Source: Devosia sp. 1566 (GTDB taxonomy: Bacteria > Pseudomonadota > Alphaproteobacteria > Rhizobiales > Devosiaceae). Taken from it: a stretch of 64,000 bases of DNA. The stretch's first letter is position 1; each line of letters begins with the position of its first letter. Positions 8,143 to 16,316 of this stretch are shown here, piece after piece. The stretch is from positions 2,356,001 to 2,420,000 of the forward strand of contig NZ_CP034767.1 of assembly GCF_004005995.1 (NCBI RefSeq), read 5' to 3'. Below the pieces are notes generated by a model that saw nothing but the letters and a program-made list of their open reading frames with translations, was not told the DNA's origin and did not search any database. The translations under genes and the position numbers were made by a program.

Positions 8143-9723
8143 TTACTGAGCGACAGGCTGGATCAGGTGGGCGAGTGTTTCCTGGTCAACACGCGGCTCG
8201 AAGGTCAGCGTGTCGGCCTTGGCAGCCCAAACAGTCTGGATGATCACGGTCGGGATCAGCACACGGTCGTTCATCGAGAGCTCGGTAGCCTGCTTGTAGA
8301 GCCCACGGCGCTTTTCATCATCCAGCGTGCGCGAGCCTTCCTCGAGCAGAGCATCGATCTCTGGGTTGGAATAGCCCGACTTGTTGAACGCGCCGAGACC
8401 ATTTTCCGGATCAGCGGTGTGCACCAGCGAACCATAGGTGTAGGAGGCTTCGCCCGTCAGCGTACCCCAGCCCGAAAGCCAGAGGCTGAACTCGCCAGCC
8501 TGCTGGGCCGGGAAGAACACTGTGCCGTTGAGCGCATTGGCGTTGATCTTGAGACCAGCACGCGCCCACATCTGCGACAGGGCCTCGCACACAGCAGCAT
8601 CGCCGGGGAGACGGTTGTTGGTGCAGGCAAAGTCGAGCTCGAAGCCGTTGGGGTAGCCAGCTTCCGCCAGCAGCGCCTTGGCACGTTCGAGGTCGTACTC
8701 ACGAACCGGCAGATCGGTGGAGCCGCCAAAGAAGGTGGCTGGCATCAGCTGGTTGGCGGGCTTGCCCAGGCCTTCCAGCACGACTTCCGAGAGGATGTCG
8801 CGGTTGATGGCGAGGTCCATGGCCTCACGAACGCGCAGGTCCTTGAGCGGGTTTTCAGCGATCTCGGCGCCGTTCACCTTGGCCTTGACCGGCAACTCGT
8901 CCTTCACGTTCGGCGTGATGTTGAGGATGTAGACGCTGTCAGCAATGAAGGTGTCGAGACGCGAGTCATTCTGCATGGCAGCATAATCGGTCGCCGGCAC
9001 GTAGTTGATCAGGTCAACTTCACCGGACTGGAGAGCCGCAACGCGCGATGCGTCATTGGGGATTTCCTTGCGGACGACATTTTCCCAATGGGCTGGCTCG
9101 CCCCAGTATTCCTCATTGCGCACGAGGACGAGGTCGCCCTTGGGCTGCCAGGACACGAACTTGTAGGGGCCGGTGCCGATAGCGGCCTTGCCCGAGTTGA
9201 ACTCTTCATTGCCCACTTCCCCGATCTCGGAGGACACAACGAACAGGCGAATGAAGTCGTTGGGGAGCGTGGCGGCCGTGCCCTTGGTGTGGACATGCAC
9301 GGTGTAGTCGTCGATGACCTCAACCGAATCCACCGACTTGGTGTAGATGGTCATGCTCATCGGGCCAGTAACCTGGGGAATGCGGTCGATCGAGAACTTG
9401 ACGTCCTCGGCGGTCAGGTCGGAGCCGTCATGAAACTTGACGCCTTCCCGGATCTTGAATTCCCAGGTGTCGTCATCGACTGGCGTCCACGAAGTGGCGA
9501 TCGCCGGCTGCAGCTGCAGGTCCTTGTCGACGCCGATCAGCGTATCGAAGATGTGGCGCAGCGACTCTGCCTGGCTACCCAGGGTCGACCAATGCGGATC
9601 GATGGAGTCAGGACCGGCGCGCACGCCGATCGTCAGGTCGTCAGCCATGACCTGGGCGGACAGAGTTGTGGAGCCGATCAGGGCTAAGGTGAGGGCGAGG
9701 ACGGCATTCTTCCGGAAAAGCAT
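8143..9723 (-). CDS. Extracellular solute-binding protein, family 5 (peptide/opine/nickel type)
   Basis: The 526-residue periplasmic protein has a clear Sec signal (MLFRKNAVLALTLALIGSTT, ending SAQVMA) followed by the mature start DDLTIGVRAGPDSIDPHW. The family-5 signature TWEFKIREGVKFHDGSDLTAEDVKFS is present in several parts. The start is ATG 9723, nine codons inside the longest frame, placed correctly for the signal peptide. It is the first gene of the transporter-peptidase operon and captures the substrate. Its promoter must lie in the 89-base region shared with the divergent GntR-type regulator gene, so that regulator is the likely controller. Confidence 0.92.
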   Translation of the reverse strand: MLFRKNAVLALTLALIGSTTLSAQVMADDLTIGVRAGPDSIDPHWSTLGSQAESLRHIFDTLIGVDKDLQLQPAIATSWTPVDDDTWEFKIREGVKFHDGSDLTAEDVKFSIDRIPQVTGPMSMTIYTKSVDSVEVIDDYTVHVHTKGTAATLPNDFIRLFVVSSEIGEVGNEEFNSGKAAIGTGPYKFVSWQPKGDLVLVRNEEYWGEPAHWENVVRKEIPNDASRVAALQSGEVDLINYVPATDYAAMQNDSRLDTFIADSVYILNITPNVKDELPVKAKVNGAEIAENPLKDLRVREAMDLAINRDILSEVVLEGLGKPANQLMPATFFGGSTDLPVREYDLERAKALLAEAGYPNGFELDFACTNNRLPGDAAVCEALSQMWARAGLKINANALNGTVFFPAQQAGEFSLWLSGWGTLTGEASYTYGSLVHTADPENGLGAFNKSGYSNPEIDALLEEGSRTLDDEKRRGLYKQATELSMNDRVLIPTVIIQTVWAAKADTLTFEPRVDQETLAHLIQPVAQ

Positions 9724-9740
9724 TTGAACCCCTTGATTAC

Positions 9741-9750
9741 GTGGCGCCAC
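9741..9750. promoter_or_regulatory. Small palindrome in the divergent promoter region (possible operator)
   Basis: GTGGCGCCAC is a perfect 10-bp palindrome in the 89 bases between the solute-binding protein gene and the GntR-type regulator gene. It is short and GC-rich, so chance is possible. Its position would suit an operator for the divergent regulator. Confidence 0.25.
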
Positions 9751-9812
9751 TGTTCAATCCTGTACTGACTGACTAGAACGCTTGCGCCCAAACGGAACCA
9801 GATCGGCCCTTG

Positions 9813-10877
9813 ATGTCAAGCTCTCCTCGCACTAATCTGCCGGAAAAACGATCAAATCGTTCTGACCGCCTAGGACATGCGCAGGCTGAGCTAATCCTGG
9901 CCACATTTGCTGCGAAACTCGACCGCTCCCTGCCCGTCCCACTCGGCGTGCAGCTCCAGGGCCTTATCCAATATGGCGTTGCGCTCGGCGACCTGCCGTC
10001 CGGAATGCGGCTACCCTCTGTACGCGAGCTGGCGGAAAGCGCCGGCGTAGCCCCCATGACCATTGTAGGCGTCTACAACGAACTCAAGCAGCAAAAACTG
10101 ATCGAAACGCGCGGCAGTTCGGGCACATTCGTAGCCAAGACCGAGAGCTTGCCCGACCCCACGGTGTTCCAGCGGCTTAACCCCGCCATCGACGCCCTGC
10201 TGCAACTGGGGCAAAGCCTGGGCGTGGACGCTGGCAGGATCACCGCCATGATTGCCGGTCGCGCTGGCCATCTGCGGTTCCAGCAAGCAAACGGGCTCAA
10301 TCTCGTGCTGGTGGGCTTGTTTGCCGATGCGACCCAGGCCTATGCCGACCACATTCGCCCGAACTTGCCCGCAACTGACACTCTTGTGGCAGTAACCGTC
10401 GATGCCTTGCGCAATGGATCGCCCCTGCCCCCTGCCGACCTGATCCTAACCTTCGCCAACCGGCGGGCTGAAGTCGAGCAGATCGTTGGCACCAATATCC
10501 CGGTGCTCGGCCTTCAGTTTATTGCCTCGGAGGCCACCCGAACCCGCCTCGCCGGCCTCGATCCAAGCATGCGGGTCGGCATCGTCTCCATCTTCCCCCA
10601 GTTCATGGCGATGATGAAGTCCGGCGTCATGCGCTTTTGCCCTCATGTGACCAGCACGGCGATCACCATGGCCGACGATCCCGAGCTCGAACGCTTTATC
10701 GAGCAGGTCGACGTCGTGGTTTATGCCACCGGCCTCGACTGGATGGCCGGCAAGGTCGCCCCCCATCAGCAGGCATTCGAATACCGGCACGCGCCGGACC
10801 GCACCTTCGTGCAGCAACACGTCCTGCCGCTGCTTGATACCCTGAGAAACAATACCACTGCCAAGGAGACAGCATGA
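9813..10877 (+). CDS. GntR-type transcriptional regulator with a substrate-binding-like C-terminal domain
   Basis: The 354-residue protein has a winged helix-turn-helix at about residues 40-110 with the GntR pattern (GMRLPSVRELAESAGVAPMT, VYNELKQQKLIETRGSSGTF). The remaining 240 residues do not match the usual FCD, UTRA or aminotransferase-like effector domains. They show alternating beta-alpha character like a periplasmic-binding-protein fold, though this is inference. The preferred start is ATG 9813; a TTG immediately precedes it. It is divergent from the dipeptide transporter operon and overlaps the start of the creatininase-like gene by four bases, so it probably regulates both directions. 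Confidence 0.8.
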   Translation: MSSSPRTNLPEKRSNRSDRLGHAQAELILATFAAKLDRSLPVPLGVQLQGLIQYGVALGDLPSGMRLPSVRELAESAGVAPMTIVGVYNELKQQKLIETRGSSGTFVAKTESLPDPTVFQRLNPAIDALLQLGQSLGVDAGRITAMIAGRAGHLRFQQANGLNLVLVGLFADATQAYADHIRPNLPATDTLVAVTVDALRNGSPLPPADLILTFANRRAEVEQIVGTNIPVLGLQFIASEATRTRLAGLDPSMRVGIVSIFPQFMAMMKSGVMRFCPHVTSTAITMADDPELERFIEQVDVVVYATGLDWMAGKVAPHQQAFEYRHAPDRTFVQQHVLPLLDTLRNNTTAKETA

Positions 10878-11575
10878 AAATCGCCGACATGAATTGGTTT
10901 CAGGTTGAAACTTACCTGAAATCGGATGACCGGGCGATCGTGCCTCTCGGCTCTACCGAACAGCACGCCTATCTGAGCAATGCGGTGGACTCGATTCTTG
11001 CCGAGAAGATCTCGGTGGAAGCTGCTGAACCTTATGGCATTCCGGTGTTCCCGGCCCTGGCTTTTGGCATCACCCCCTATTTCGCCACCTATCCCGGCAG
11101 CATCACGCTGCGCATGGATACCTATGGGCGCATCATCACCGATATTCTCGATAGCCTCGCGAGCACTGGCTTCAAGCGGGTGCTGTTCGTGAACGGGCAT
11201 GGCGGCAACACGCCCGGCCAGACGGCCGCGCTCGAATGGCTCAACAGCAACCCCGATTGCCGCATTCGCTGGCACAACTGGTGGAACGCGCCCAAGACGC
11301 TTGCCAAGGTGCACGCCATCGATCCCGTGGCTTCGCACGCTTCCTGGATGGAGAACTTCCCCTGGACGCGCCTGCCCAATATCGGCATGCCCGACGAGCA
11401 AAAGCCGATGGCCGACCTCGACAAGCTCAAGACCATGGACGCCGGCAAGGTCAAGGAATACCTGGGCGACGGCAATTTCGGCGGCCGCTACCAGCGCTCG
11501 GACGAAGACATGCAGGCGATCTGGGACGTTGCCGTTGCGGAAACCCGCGCGCTGATCGAGGATGGCTGGGCATGA
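10874..11575 (+). CDS. Creatininase-family amidohydrolase
   Basis: This 233-residue protein belongs to the creatininase superfamily of binuclear metal amidohydrolases. The motif VPLGSTEQHAYLSNAVDS gives candidate ligands E29, H31 and D39, and VNGHGGNTPG gives the later histidine. Compared with true creatininase the first motif lacks the GPHLPL stretch, and the spacing from the first ligand to the aspartate is one residue shorter. Activity on creatinine should therefore not be assumed. It sits between the regulator gene (ATGA overlap) and a reductase gene (ATGA overlap). Opening of an amide or lactam ring is a plausible role but unproven. Confidence 0.82.
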   Translation: MKIADMNWFQVETYLKSDDRAIVPLGSTEQHAYLSNAVDSILAEKISVEAAEPYGIPVFPALAFGITPYFATYPGSITLRMDTYGRIITDILDSLASTGFKRVLFVNGHGGNTPGQTAALEWLNSNPDCRIRWHNWWNAPKTLAKVHAIDPVASHASWMENFPWTRLPNIGMPDEQKPMADLDKLKTMDAGKVKEYLGDGNFGGRYQRSDEDMQAIWDVAVAETRALIEDGWA

Positions 11576-12588
11576 CCGACACCATCTTGATCTGGGGCGG
11601 CGGCGCCATTGGCGGCACGCTCGGCGCCTTCATGGCCCGCGCCGGCGAGGATGTGCTGCTGGTGGACATCGTCCCCGAGCACGTCGCTGCCATCAACGAA
11701 AATGGCCTGCTCATCGAAGGGCCGGTGGAAACCTTCACTCAGCCCATGAAGGCGGCGCTGCCCGCTGAGGTCACCGGAAAGTTCAAAACCGTGATCCTGG
11801 CGGTCAAGGCGCAGCACACTGAAGCGGCCATCGAGGCTCTTCGTCCGCTCCTGGCTGAAGACGGCTATGTCGTATCGGCCCAGAATGGCCTTAACGAACT
11901 CACCATCGGCAAGCTGATCGGCCCCGAGCGCACCATTGGCTGCTTTGTCAATTTCGGCGCCGATTGGCTCGAAGCGGGCAAAATCCTCCTCGGCAATCGC
12001 GGCAAGGTGGCGATCGGCGAGCTCGACGGCTCGGTCACCGACCGGATGCGCGAAGTGCACCGCCTGTTCTCGCTCTACGAGCCCGACGCCGAGCTCACCA
12101 CCAATATCTGGGGCTATCTCTGGGGCAAGATGGGCTATGGCGGCATGCTGTTCGCCACCGCCCTCACCCCAGCCTCGATGTCGGACAACTTCGCCAGCGC
12201 CAAGCACGCCGCCGTCTTTGAAGGCCTTGGCCGTGAAGTGATGGCAGTTGCCCGCGCCCGTGGCGTGACGCCCTTGGGCTTCAACGGCTTTGATCCCGCC
12301 GCCTTCATGCCGGGCTCCTCAACCGAGGACGCCAAGCGCTCCATTGCCGCCATGGAAGAACACAACCGCCACACCGCCAAGACCCATTCGGGCGTATGGC
12401 GCGACATCGCCGTGCGCAAGCGCAAGACCGAGGTGGACGCGCAATTCGCCATTATCATCGATCTGGCCAAGGAAGCGGGCGTCGAGGCCCCGATCACCAA
12501 GCGCTTGGTTGAGCTGGTGCACGAAGTGGAAAATGGCCGCCCCCAGTCCTGGGACGTTCTGGACGAGTTGTTGGCAGCATGCAGCTAG
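11572..12588 (+). CDS. Ketopantoate reductase family protein (ApbA/PanE-like)
   Basis: The 338-residue protein starts MTDTILIWGGGAIGGTLGAF, a Rossmann GxGxxG NADP-binding motif. It has the two-domain ApbA/PanE layout, with the helical C-terminal domain containing WGKMGYGGMLFATALT, where the lysine and following helix correspond to the active-site region. The start overlaps the creatininase-like gene (ATGA), and the stop overlaps the SDR gene by ten bases. Inside a catabolic cluster it is more likely a dedicated 2-oxo/hydroxy-acid oxidoreductase than the pantothenate enzyme. Confidence 0.82.
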   Translation: MTDTILIWGGGAIGGTLGAFMARAGEDVLLVDIVPEHVAAINENGLLIEGPVETFTQPMKAALPAEVTGKFKTVILAVKAQHTEAAIEALRPLLAEDGYVVSAQNGLNELTIGKLIGPERTIGCFVNFGADWLEAGKILLGNRGKVAIGELDGSVTDRMREVHRLFSLYEPDAELTTNIWGYLWGKMGYGGMLFATALTPASMSDNFASAKHAAVFEGLGREVMAVARARGVTPLGFNGFDPAAFMPGSSTEDAKRSIAAMEEHNRHTAKTHSGVWRDIAVRKRKTEVDAQFAIIIDLAKEAGVEAPITKRLVELVHEVENGRPQSWDVLDELLAACS

Positions 12589-13334
12589 ATTTCACCGGTA
12601 AACGCGCGGTCGTCACGGGCGCCGCCCAAGGCATTGGCCGCTACATCGTTGCGGCTCTCGCTGACGCCGGCGCCCGCGTCGTGGCTCTTGACCTGGACCC
12701 ACAAGGCCTCGTCGAAGCCAAGGCCGCAGGTGCTGAACACACCATGACCCTTGATCTGTCCGACCGCAGTCAGGTGCAGGCAAGGTTCAGCGAAATCAAT
12801 GCCCTGCTCGGGGGCATTGACGTTCTGGCTCTGGCGGCCGGGGGCGTGCGGGGCCAGGTGGCCCAACCGCTCGAGGACGTGTCCGAGCAGGCTTGGCATC
12901 AGCTTTTCGCCGCCAATGTCGATGCTGCCTTCTGGTGCGCCCAGGCCGCAGCGCCCGGCATGAAAGCACAAAAAGGCGGACGCATTGTCACCATCGCGTC
13001 GGGCGCTGGCTTGCGCCCGAGCCTGACCGGCATCCAGGCCTATAGCTCAGCCAAGCACGCCCTTGTGGGCCTGACCAAGCAGCTCGCGTTGGAACTTGGG
13101 CCCCACGGCATCACGGTCAACAGTGTCGCCCCTGGCTTTGTGCTGTCCAATCCCGCCACCCAGCGGCAATGGGAAAGCTATGGCGAAGCCGGGCAAAAGG
13201 CGCTGGTGGACTCCATCCATCTGCGGCGACTGGGCGATCCTGCCGATATCGCCAAGGCCGTGCTGTTCCTCGCGTCCGAGCACGCCAGCTGGATCACCGG
13301 CCAGATCCTGAGCGTCGACGGCGGCCGCGCCTGA
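12579..13334 (+). CDS. Short-chain dehydrogenase/reductase (SDR family)
   Basis: The 251-residue classical SDR has the cofactor motif TGAAQGIG (residues 13-20), the catalytic Ser141, and Tyr155/Lys159 in AYSSAKHALVG. D38 at the end of the second strand (VVALDLD) favours NAD over NADP. The C-terminal end ITGQILSVDGGRA is typical. It overlaps the preceding reductase gene by ten bases and ends the regulator-led operon. Substrate is not inferable from sequence. Confidence 0.9.
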   Translation: MQLDFTGKRAVVTGAAQGIGRYIVAALADAGARVVALDLDPQGLVEAKAAGAEHTMTLDLSDRSQVQARFSEINALLGGIDVLALAAGGVRGQVAQPLEDVSEQAWHQLFAANVDAAFWCAQAAAPGMKAQKGGRIVTIASGAGLRPSLTGIQAYSSAKHALVGLTKQLALELGPHGITVNSVAPGFVLSNPATQRQWESYGEAGQKALVDSIHLRRLGDPADIAKAVLFLASEHASWITGQILSVDGGRA

Positions 13335-13341
13335 CCAAGGA

Positions 13342-13359
13342 AGCCGCCCCAGGGCGGCT
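13342..13359. terminator. Hairpin after the SDR gene
   Basis: AGCCGCCC (13342-13349) pairs with GGGCGGCT (13352-13359). A second short stem, GGATCA/TGATCC at 13371-13386, follows. There is no U-run. They separate the plus-strand SDR operon from the minus-strand small gene and may end both transcripts. Confidence 0.4.
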
Positions 13360-13397
13360 CCACCTCCATCGGATCAACGCTGATCCGGTAGACTCGG

Positions 13398-13541
13398 CTA
13401 CTGGGAGGCTTCGGCGCCGCCTTCCAGAGACTCTGGTGCCGTGACGTCACGCTGCGGACCTGCGGCATTGAACGAGCTGACCACGACGGCCCCGATGCCG
13501 AGAACCAGAAAAATTGCGAGAGCGATAAGAACGTTTCTCAT
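13398..13541 (-). CDS. Small single-pass membrane protein, 47 residues
   Basis: The start ATG at 13541 is preceded by a strong ribosome site (AGGAGG at 13546-13551, minus strand). The product MRNVLIALAIFLVLGIGAVV has one N-terminal membrane helix or uncleaved signal anchor, followed by an acidic, flexible 27-residue tail (APESLEGGAEASQ at the end). It resembles no family I can name. A possible EcfG-type promoter with one mismatch (TGAAC-N17-CGTT) lies just upstream on the same strand. The ribosome site and the hydrophobic design argue for a real gene. Confidence 0.6.
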   Translation of the reverse strand: MRNVLIALAIFLVLGIGAVVVSSFNAAGPQRDVTAPESLEGGAEASQ

Positions 13542-13562
13542 AGGGCCTCCTGTCCCTGAGCT

Positions 13563-13588
13563 AACGGTCAGATCTCGCCTGCGGTTCA
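13563..13588 (-). promoter_or_regulatory. Candidate EcfG-type (general stress) promoter, one mismatch
   Basis: On the minus strand TGAAC (13588-13584), 17 bases, then CGTT (13566-13563). The known alphaproteobacterial consensus is GGAAC-N16/17-CGTT, so one base of the -35 element differs. The predicted transcription start is about 15 bases before the ATG at 13541, leaving the AGGAGG site just inside the message. Confidence 0.4.
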
Positions 13589-13728
13589 ATTCTGCCCGTG
13601 TAATCCCGCAGCGGATCGCCCGAGGCACTCCGTGGCATGCCTACTCACCTATGCCGCCTGGGAAAGCCCGTCCTTTGGCAAGCGTGGCGTTGTCATTGAA
13701 ATTCGCCCGTAGCGGCAATGACTTGCAC

Positions 13729-13768
13729 CGTCACACAGGTGTTGCACTTCCGTAATAAAACCGTCGCC
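13729..13768 (+). promoter_or_regulatory. Tandem Pho boxes upstream of pstS
   Basis: Four 7-base units at an exact 11-base period: CCGTCAC (13729), GTGTTGC (13740), CCGTAAT (13751) and CCGTCGC (13762), with an AAAA spacer between the last two. The PhoB-binding consensus is CTGTCAT-N4-CTGTCAT/C. The units match it at five or six, four, five and five of seven positions. The period and the position 90 bases before pstS make PhoB control likely. Confidence 0.65.
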
Positions 13769-13858
13769 ACGGCTTCATAGGTTGGCCGGGTCACAGCGCG
13801 GGCCCGGACTTGCCGGATCGGCTAACACGATAAAGACGAACTCCGAAAAGGGAACCAC

Positions 13859-14881
13859 ATGAAAACTGCACTTCTTGCCAGTGCTGCAGCCGTTGCGCTT
13901 GTTGCCGGCTCCACTGCTGCGTTCGCCCAGACCCGCGATACCATCCAGATCGCCGGCTCCTCCACCGTTCTACCTTTCGCGTCGATCGTCGCTGAAGAAT
14001 TCGGCGCAGCTTTCCCTGAATTCAATACGCCAGTGGTTGGCTCGGGCGGCACGGGCGGTGGCTTGTCCCAGTTCTGCGCTGGCGTTGGCGACAACACCAT
14101 CGACATTGCCAATGCATCCCGCCAGATCCGCGACGGCGAGCGCGAAGCCTGCACCGCCGCCGGCGTGACTGACATCCGCGAAATCCAGTTCGGCTTTGAT
14201 GGCATCGTCTTTGCCTCTGCCGCATCGGGCCCCGACTTTGCCCTCACCCCTGTTCATGTCTACAAGGCAATCGCAGACAAGGTAGTTGTGGACGGCGAAC
14301 TCGTGGACAATCCCTACACCAACTGGTCCGAAATCGATCCCTCGCTGCCCGACCAGCCGATCATGTTGGCGGTTCCCGCTTCGAACCACGGCACGCGTGA
14401 AGTGTTCCAGGAACGCGTTGTGGACGCCGGTTGCGAGGAAGCCGGTCTGCCTGAAGGGCTGAGCGAGGACGAAGCGGAAGCCGCTTGCACCACTTACCGT
14501 CAGGACGTGGTCACCGAGATCTCGGGTGACTACACCGAAACTCTGGCGCGTCTTAATTCTGACCCCAACACCGTCGGCGTTTTCGGCCTCTCCTTTTACG
14601 AGCAGAACACAGATACCCTGAAGGTCGCCACCGTTGACGGTGTAACGCCCTCCAAGGAAACCGTAGCAGCAGGTGAATACCCTGTCAGCCGTCCGCTGTT
14701 CTTTTACGTCAAGGGCCAGCATATCGGCGTCATCCCGGGCCTTGAAGATTATGTCGCCTTCTTCCTGTCAGAGGCCGTTTCCGGCGAAGGCGGCGTGCTT
14801 GAAGCTGCCGGCCTGATCCCCCAGCCCGCCGAAAAAACCGAAGAAGTTATGGCCGCTTTCGAAGCTGGCCCGACCCAGTAA
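13859..14881 (+). CDS. pstS: Phosphate ABC transporter substrate-binding protein PstS
   Basis: The 340-residue periplasmic phosphate-binding protein has a signal peptide (MKTALLASAAAVALVAGSTA, ending AFAQ) and the phosphate-binding start IQIAGSSTVLPFASIVAEEF. Further family motifs are VGSGGTGGGLSQFC and ASRQIRDGE. It is the first gene of the pst cluster and lies behind tandem Pho boxes, so it should be induced by phosphate limitation through PhoB. An intercistronic hairpin follows it, as expected for a gene needed in excess over its transporter. Confidence 0.96.
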   Translation: MKTALLASAAAVALVAGSTAAFAQTRDTIQIAGSSTVLPFASIVAEEFGAAFPEFNTPVVGSGGTGGGLSQFCAGVGDNTIDIANASRQIRDGEREACTAAGVTDIREIQFGFDGIVFASAASGPDFALTPVHVYKAIADKVVVDGELVDNPYTNWSEIDPSLPDQPIMLAVPASNHGTREVFQERVVDAGCEEAGLPEGLSEDEAEAACTTYRQDVVTEISGDYTETLARLNSDPNTVGVFGLSFYEQNTDTLKVATVDGVTPSKETVAAGEYPVSRPLFFYVKGQHIGVIPGLEDYVAFFLSEAVSGEGGVLEAAGLIPQPAEKTEEVMAAFEAGPTQ

Positions 14882-14890
14882 TCGATCCAG

Positions 14891-14914
14891 CGGGCCACCC
14901 TCCAAGGTGGCCCG
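14891..14914 (+). terminator. Intercistronic stem-loop between pstS and pstC
   Basis: CGGGCCACC (14891-14899) pairs perfectly with GGTGGCCCG (14906-14914) around a six-base loop. It begins ten bases after the pstS stop. No U-run follows, so it most likely protects the pstS message or gives partial read-through into pstCAB. Confidence 0.6.
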
Positions 14915-14938
14915 CTCCCTTATGTGCGGGAGCATCGC

Positions 14939-16315
14939 ATGAATTCCCTTGCTGTTGCCGGCCTCTTGCTGGTGTTGCTCGGCTTGTCCTACCAGACGGG
15001 TTGGTCGCGCAGCCGCGCTCTTGCAACAACCAGTGGCCAGAAGGTCCATTCGCGCCCACAATACCACGGTGCCTATACCGCCATCTGGACCATGATCCCC
15101 GCCCTGCTGGTTCTGCTGCTCTGGGCCTGGTTCGGTGGCCAGATCACCCACAACTACATCGTCGGGCAGATTCCCCTCGAAACCCTCCAGTCGCTCGACC
15201 AGACCGGCCTGAACGCCACCATCGGCCGCATCCAGGCTATCGCCTCGGGCTTTGGCGTTGCTGGCGAAGTCGCCCCCTATGAGCAAGCCGCCGGGGAACA
15301 CCTGCGCTGGTTCCAAATGCTCACCAGTGCCGGCGTGCTGCTGGTCGCCGCCCTATGTGGTGGTGCCGCGCTTCTTTACGCCCGCAAGCGCATCACTGCC
15401 CGTCTTCGCGCCCGCAACGCAGTGGAGCGGGTCATCAACATCGGTTTGCTGCTCTGCTCGGCGGTCGCAATCCTCACCACCCTTGGGATTGTTGCGTCGC
15501 TGCTGACCGAAGCCATCCGCTTCTTCACCTTCATCCATCCGCTCGATTTCTTCTTCGGTACAGTTTGGGCCCCCAATAATGCCCCCGCTGCCGGCAATTA
15601 CGGGCGTTACGGGCTGCTCCCGCTCCTCGCCGGCACGCTGATGATCACCGCCATCGCGATGCTGGTGGCCGTACCTTTAGGTCTGATGGCCGCCATTTAT
15701 CTCAGCCAATATGCGCCGCGCCGGCTGCGGGCCGTCGCCAAGCCCTTGATCGAGGTGCTGGCCGGCATTCCGACCATCGTCTTCGGGTTTTTCGCACTCG
15801 TGACCGTCGGGCCATTCCTGCGCGACTTCGGCCGTCTGGTCGGGCTCAACATCAATGCCACCAGCGCCCTCACCGCCGGCATTGTCATGGGCATCATGAT
15901 CATCCCCTTCGTCTCCTCGCTCAGCGACGACATTCTCAACCAAGTGCCACGCACTCTGCGCGATGGTTCATACGGGCTTGGGGCCACCCAGAGCGAAACC
16001 ATCCGAAAAGTGCTGCTGCCCGCCGCGCTGCCGGGCATCGTTGGCGCCTTTTTGCTGGCCGTCAGCCGCGCCATTGGCGAAACCATGATCGTGGTGCTTG
16101 CCGCGGGCAATGCACCCGTGCTGCGCGGCAACCCCTTCGAGCCCGTTGCGACAATCACCGTGTCCATCGTCAACCAGCTCACCGGCGATACCGATTTCTC
16201 CGGCCCTCAGTCCCTCGTCGGCTTTGCCCTGGGGCTCACCCTCTTCGTGATTACCCTCTGCCTCAACATCTTCGCGCTTTATATCGTCCGCCGCTTCCGG
16301 GAGCAGTACGAGTAA
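14939..16315 (+). CDS. pstC: Phosphate ABC transporter permease PstC
   Basis: The 458-residue permease is longer than the enterobacterial protein (about 320 residues) because of an N-terminal extension of about 150 residues with two or three extra membrane helices (SLAVAGLLLVLLGLSYQTG; WTMIPALLVLLLWAWFGG). Extended PstC is usual in alphaproteobacteria. The C-terminal half carries the transport domain with PLGLMAAIYLSQYAP and the loop RAIGETMIVVLAAGN. The start is ATG 14939 after GCGGGAG. It is one base from pstA. Confidence 0.94.
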   Translation: MNSLAVAGLLLVLLGLSYQTGWSRSRALATTSGQKVHSRPQYHGAYTAIWTMIPALLVLLLWAWFGGQITHNYIVGQIPLETLQSLDQTGLNATIGRIQAIASGFGVAGEVAPYEQAAGEHLRWFQMLTSAGVLLVAALCGGAALLYARKRITARLRARNAVERVINIGLLLCSAVAILTTLGIVASLLTEAIRFFTFIHPLDFFFGTVWAPNNAPAAGNYGRYGLLPLLAGTLMITAIAMLVAVPLGLMAAIYLSQYAPRRLRAVAKPLIEVLAGIPTIVFGFFALVTVGPFLRDFGRLVGLNINATSALTAGIVMGIMIIPFVSSLSDDILNQVPRTLRDGSYGLGATQSETIRKVLLPAALPGIVGAFLLAVSRAIGETMIVVLAAGNAPVLRGNPFEPVATITVSIVNQLTGDTDFSGPQSLVGFALGLTLFVITLCLNIFALYIVRRFREQYE

Positions 16316-16316
16316 C

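Larger units (their letters stand above)
13542..13858. other. 317-base intergenic region between the small membrane gene and pstS
   Basis: The left edge holds the ribosome site and a putative EcfG-type promoter of the minus-strand small gene. The right half holds the tandem Pho boxes and the presumed pstS promoter and leader. Between about 13590 and 13728 I see no convincing gene or structure. Confidence 0.6.
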
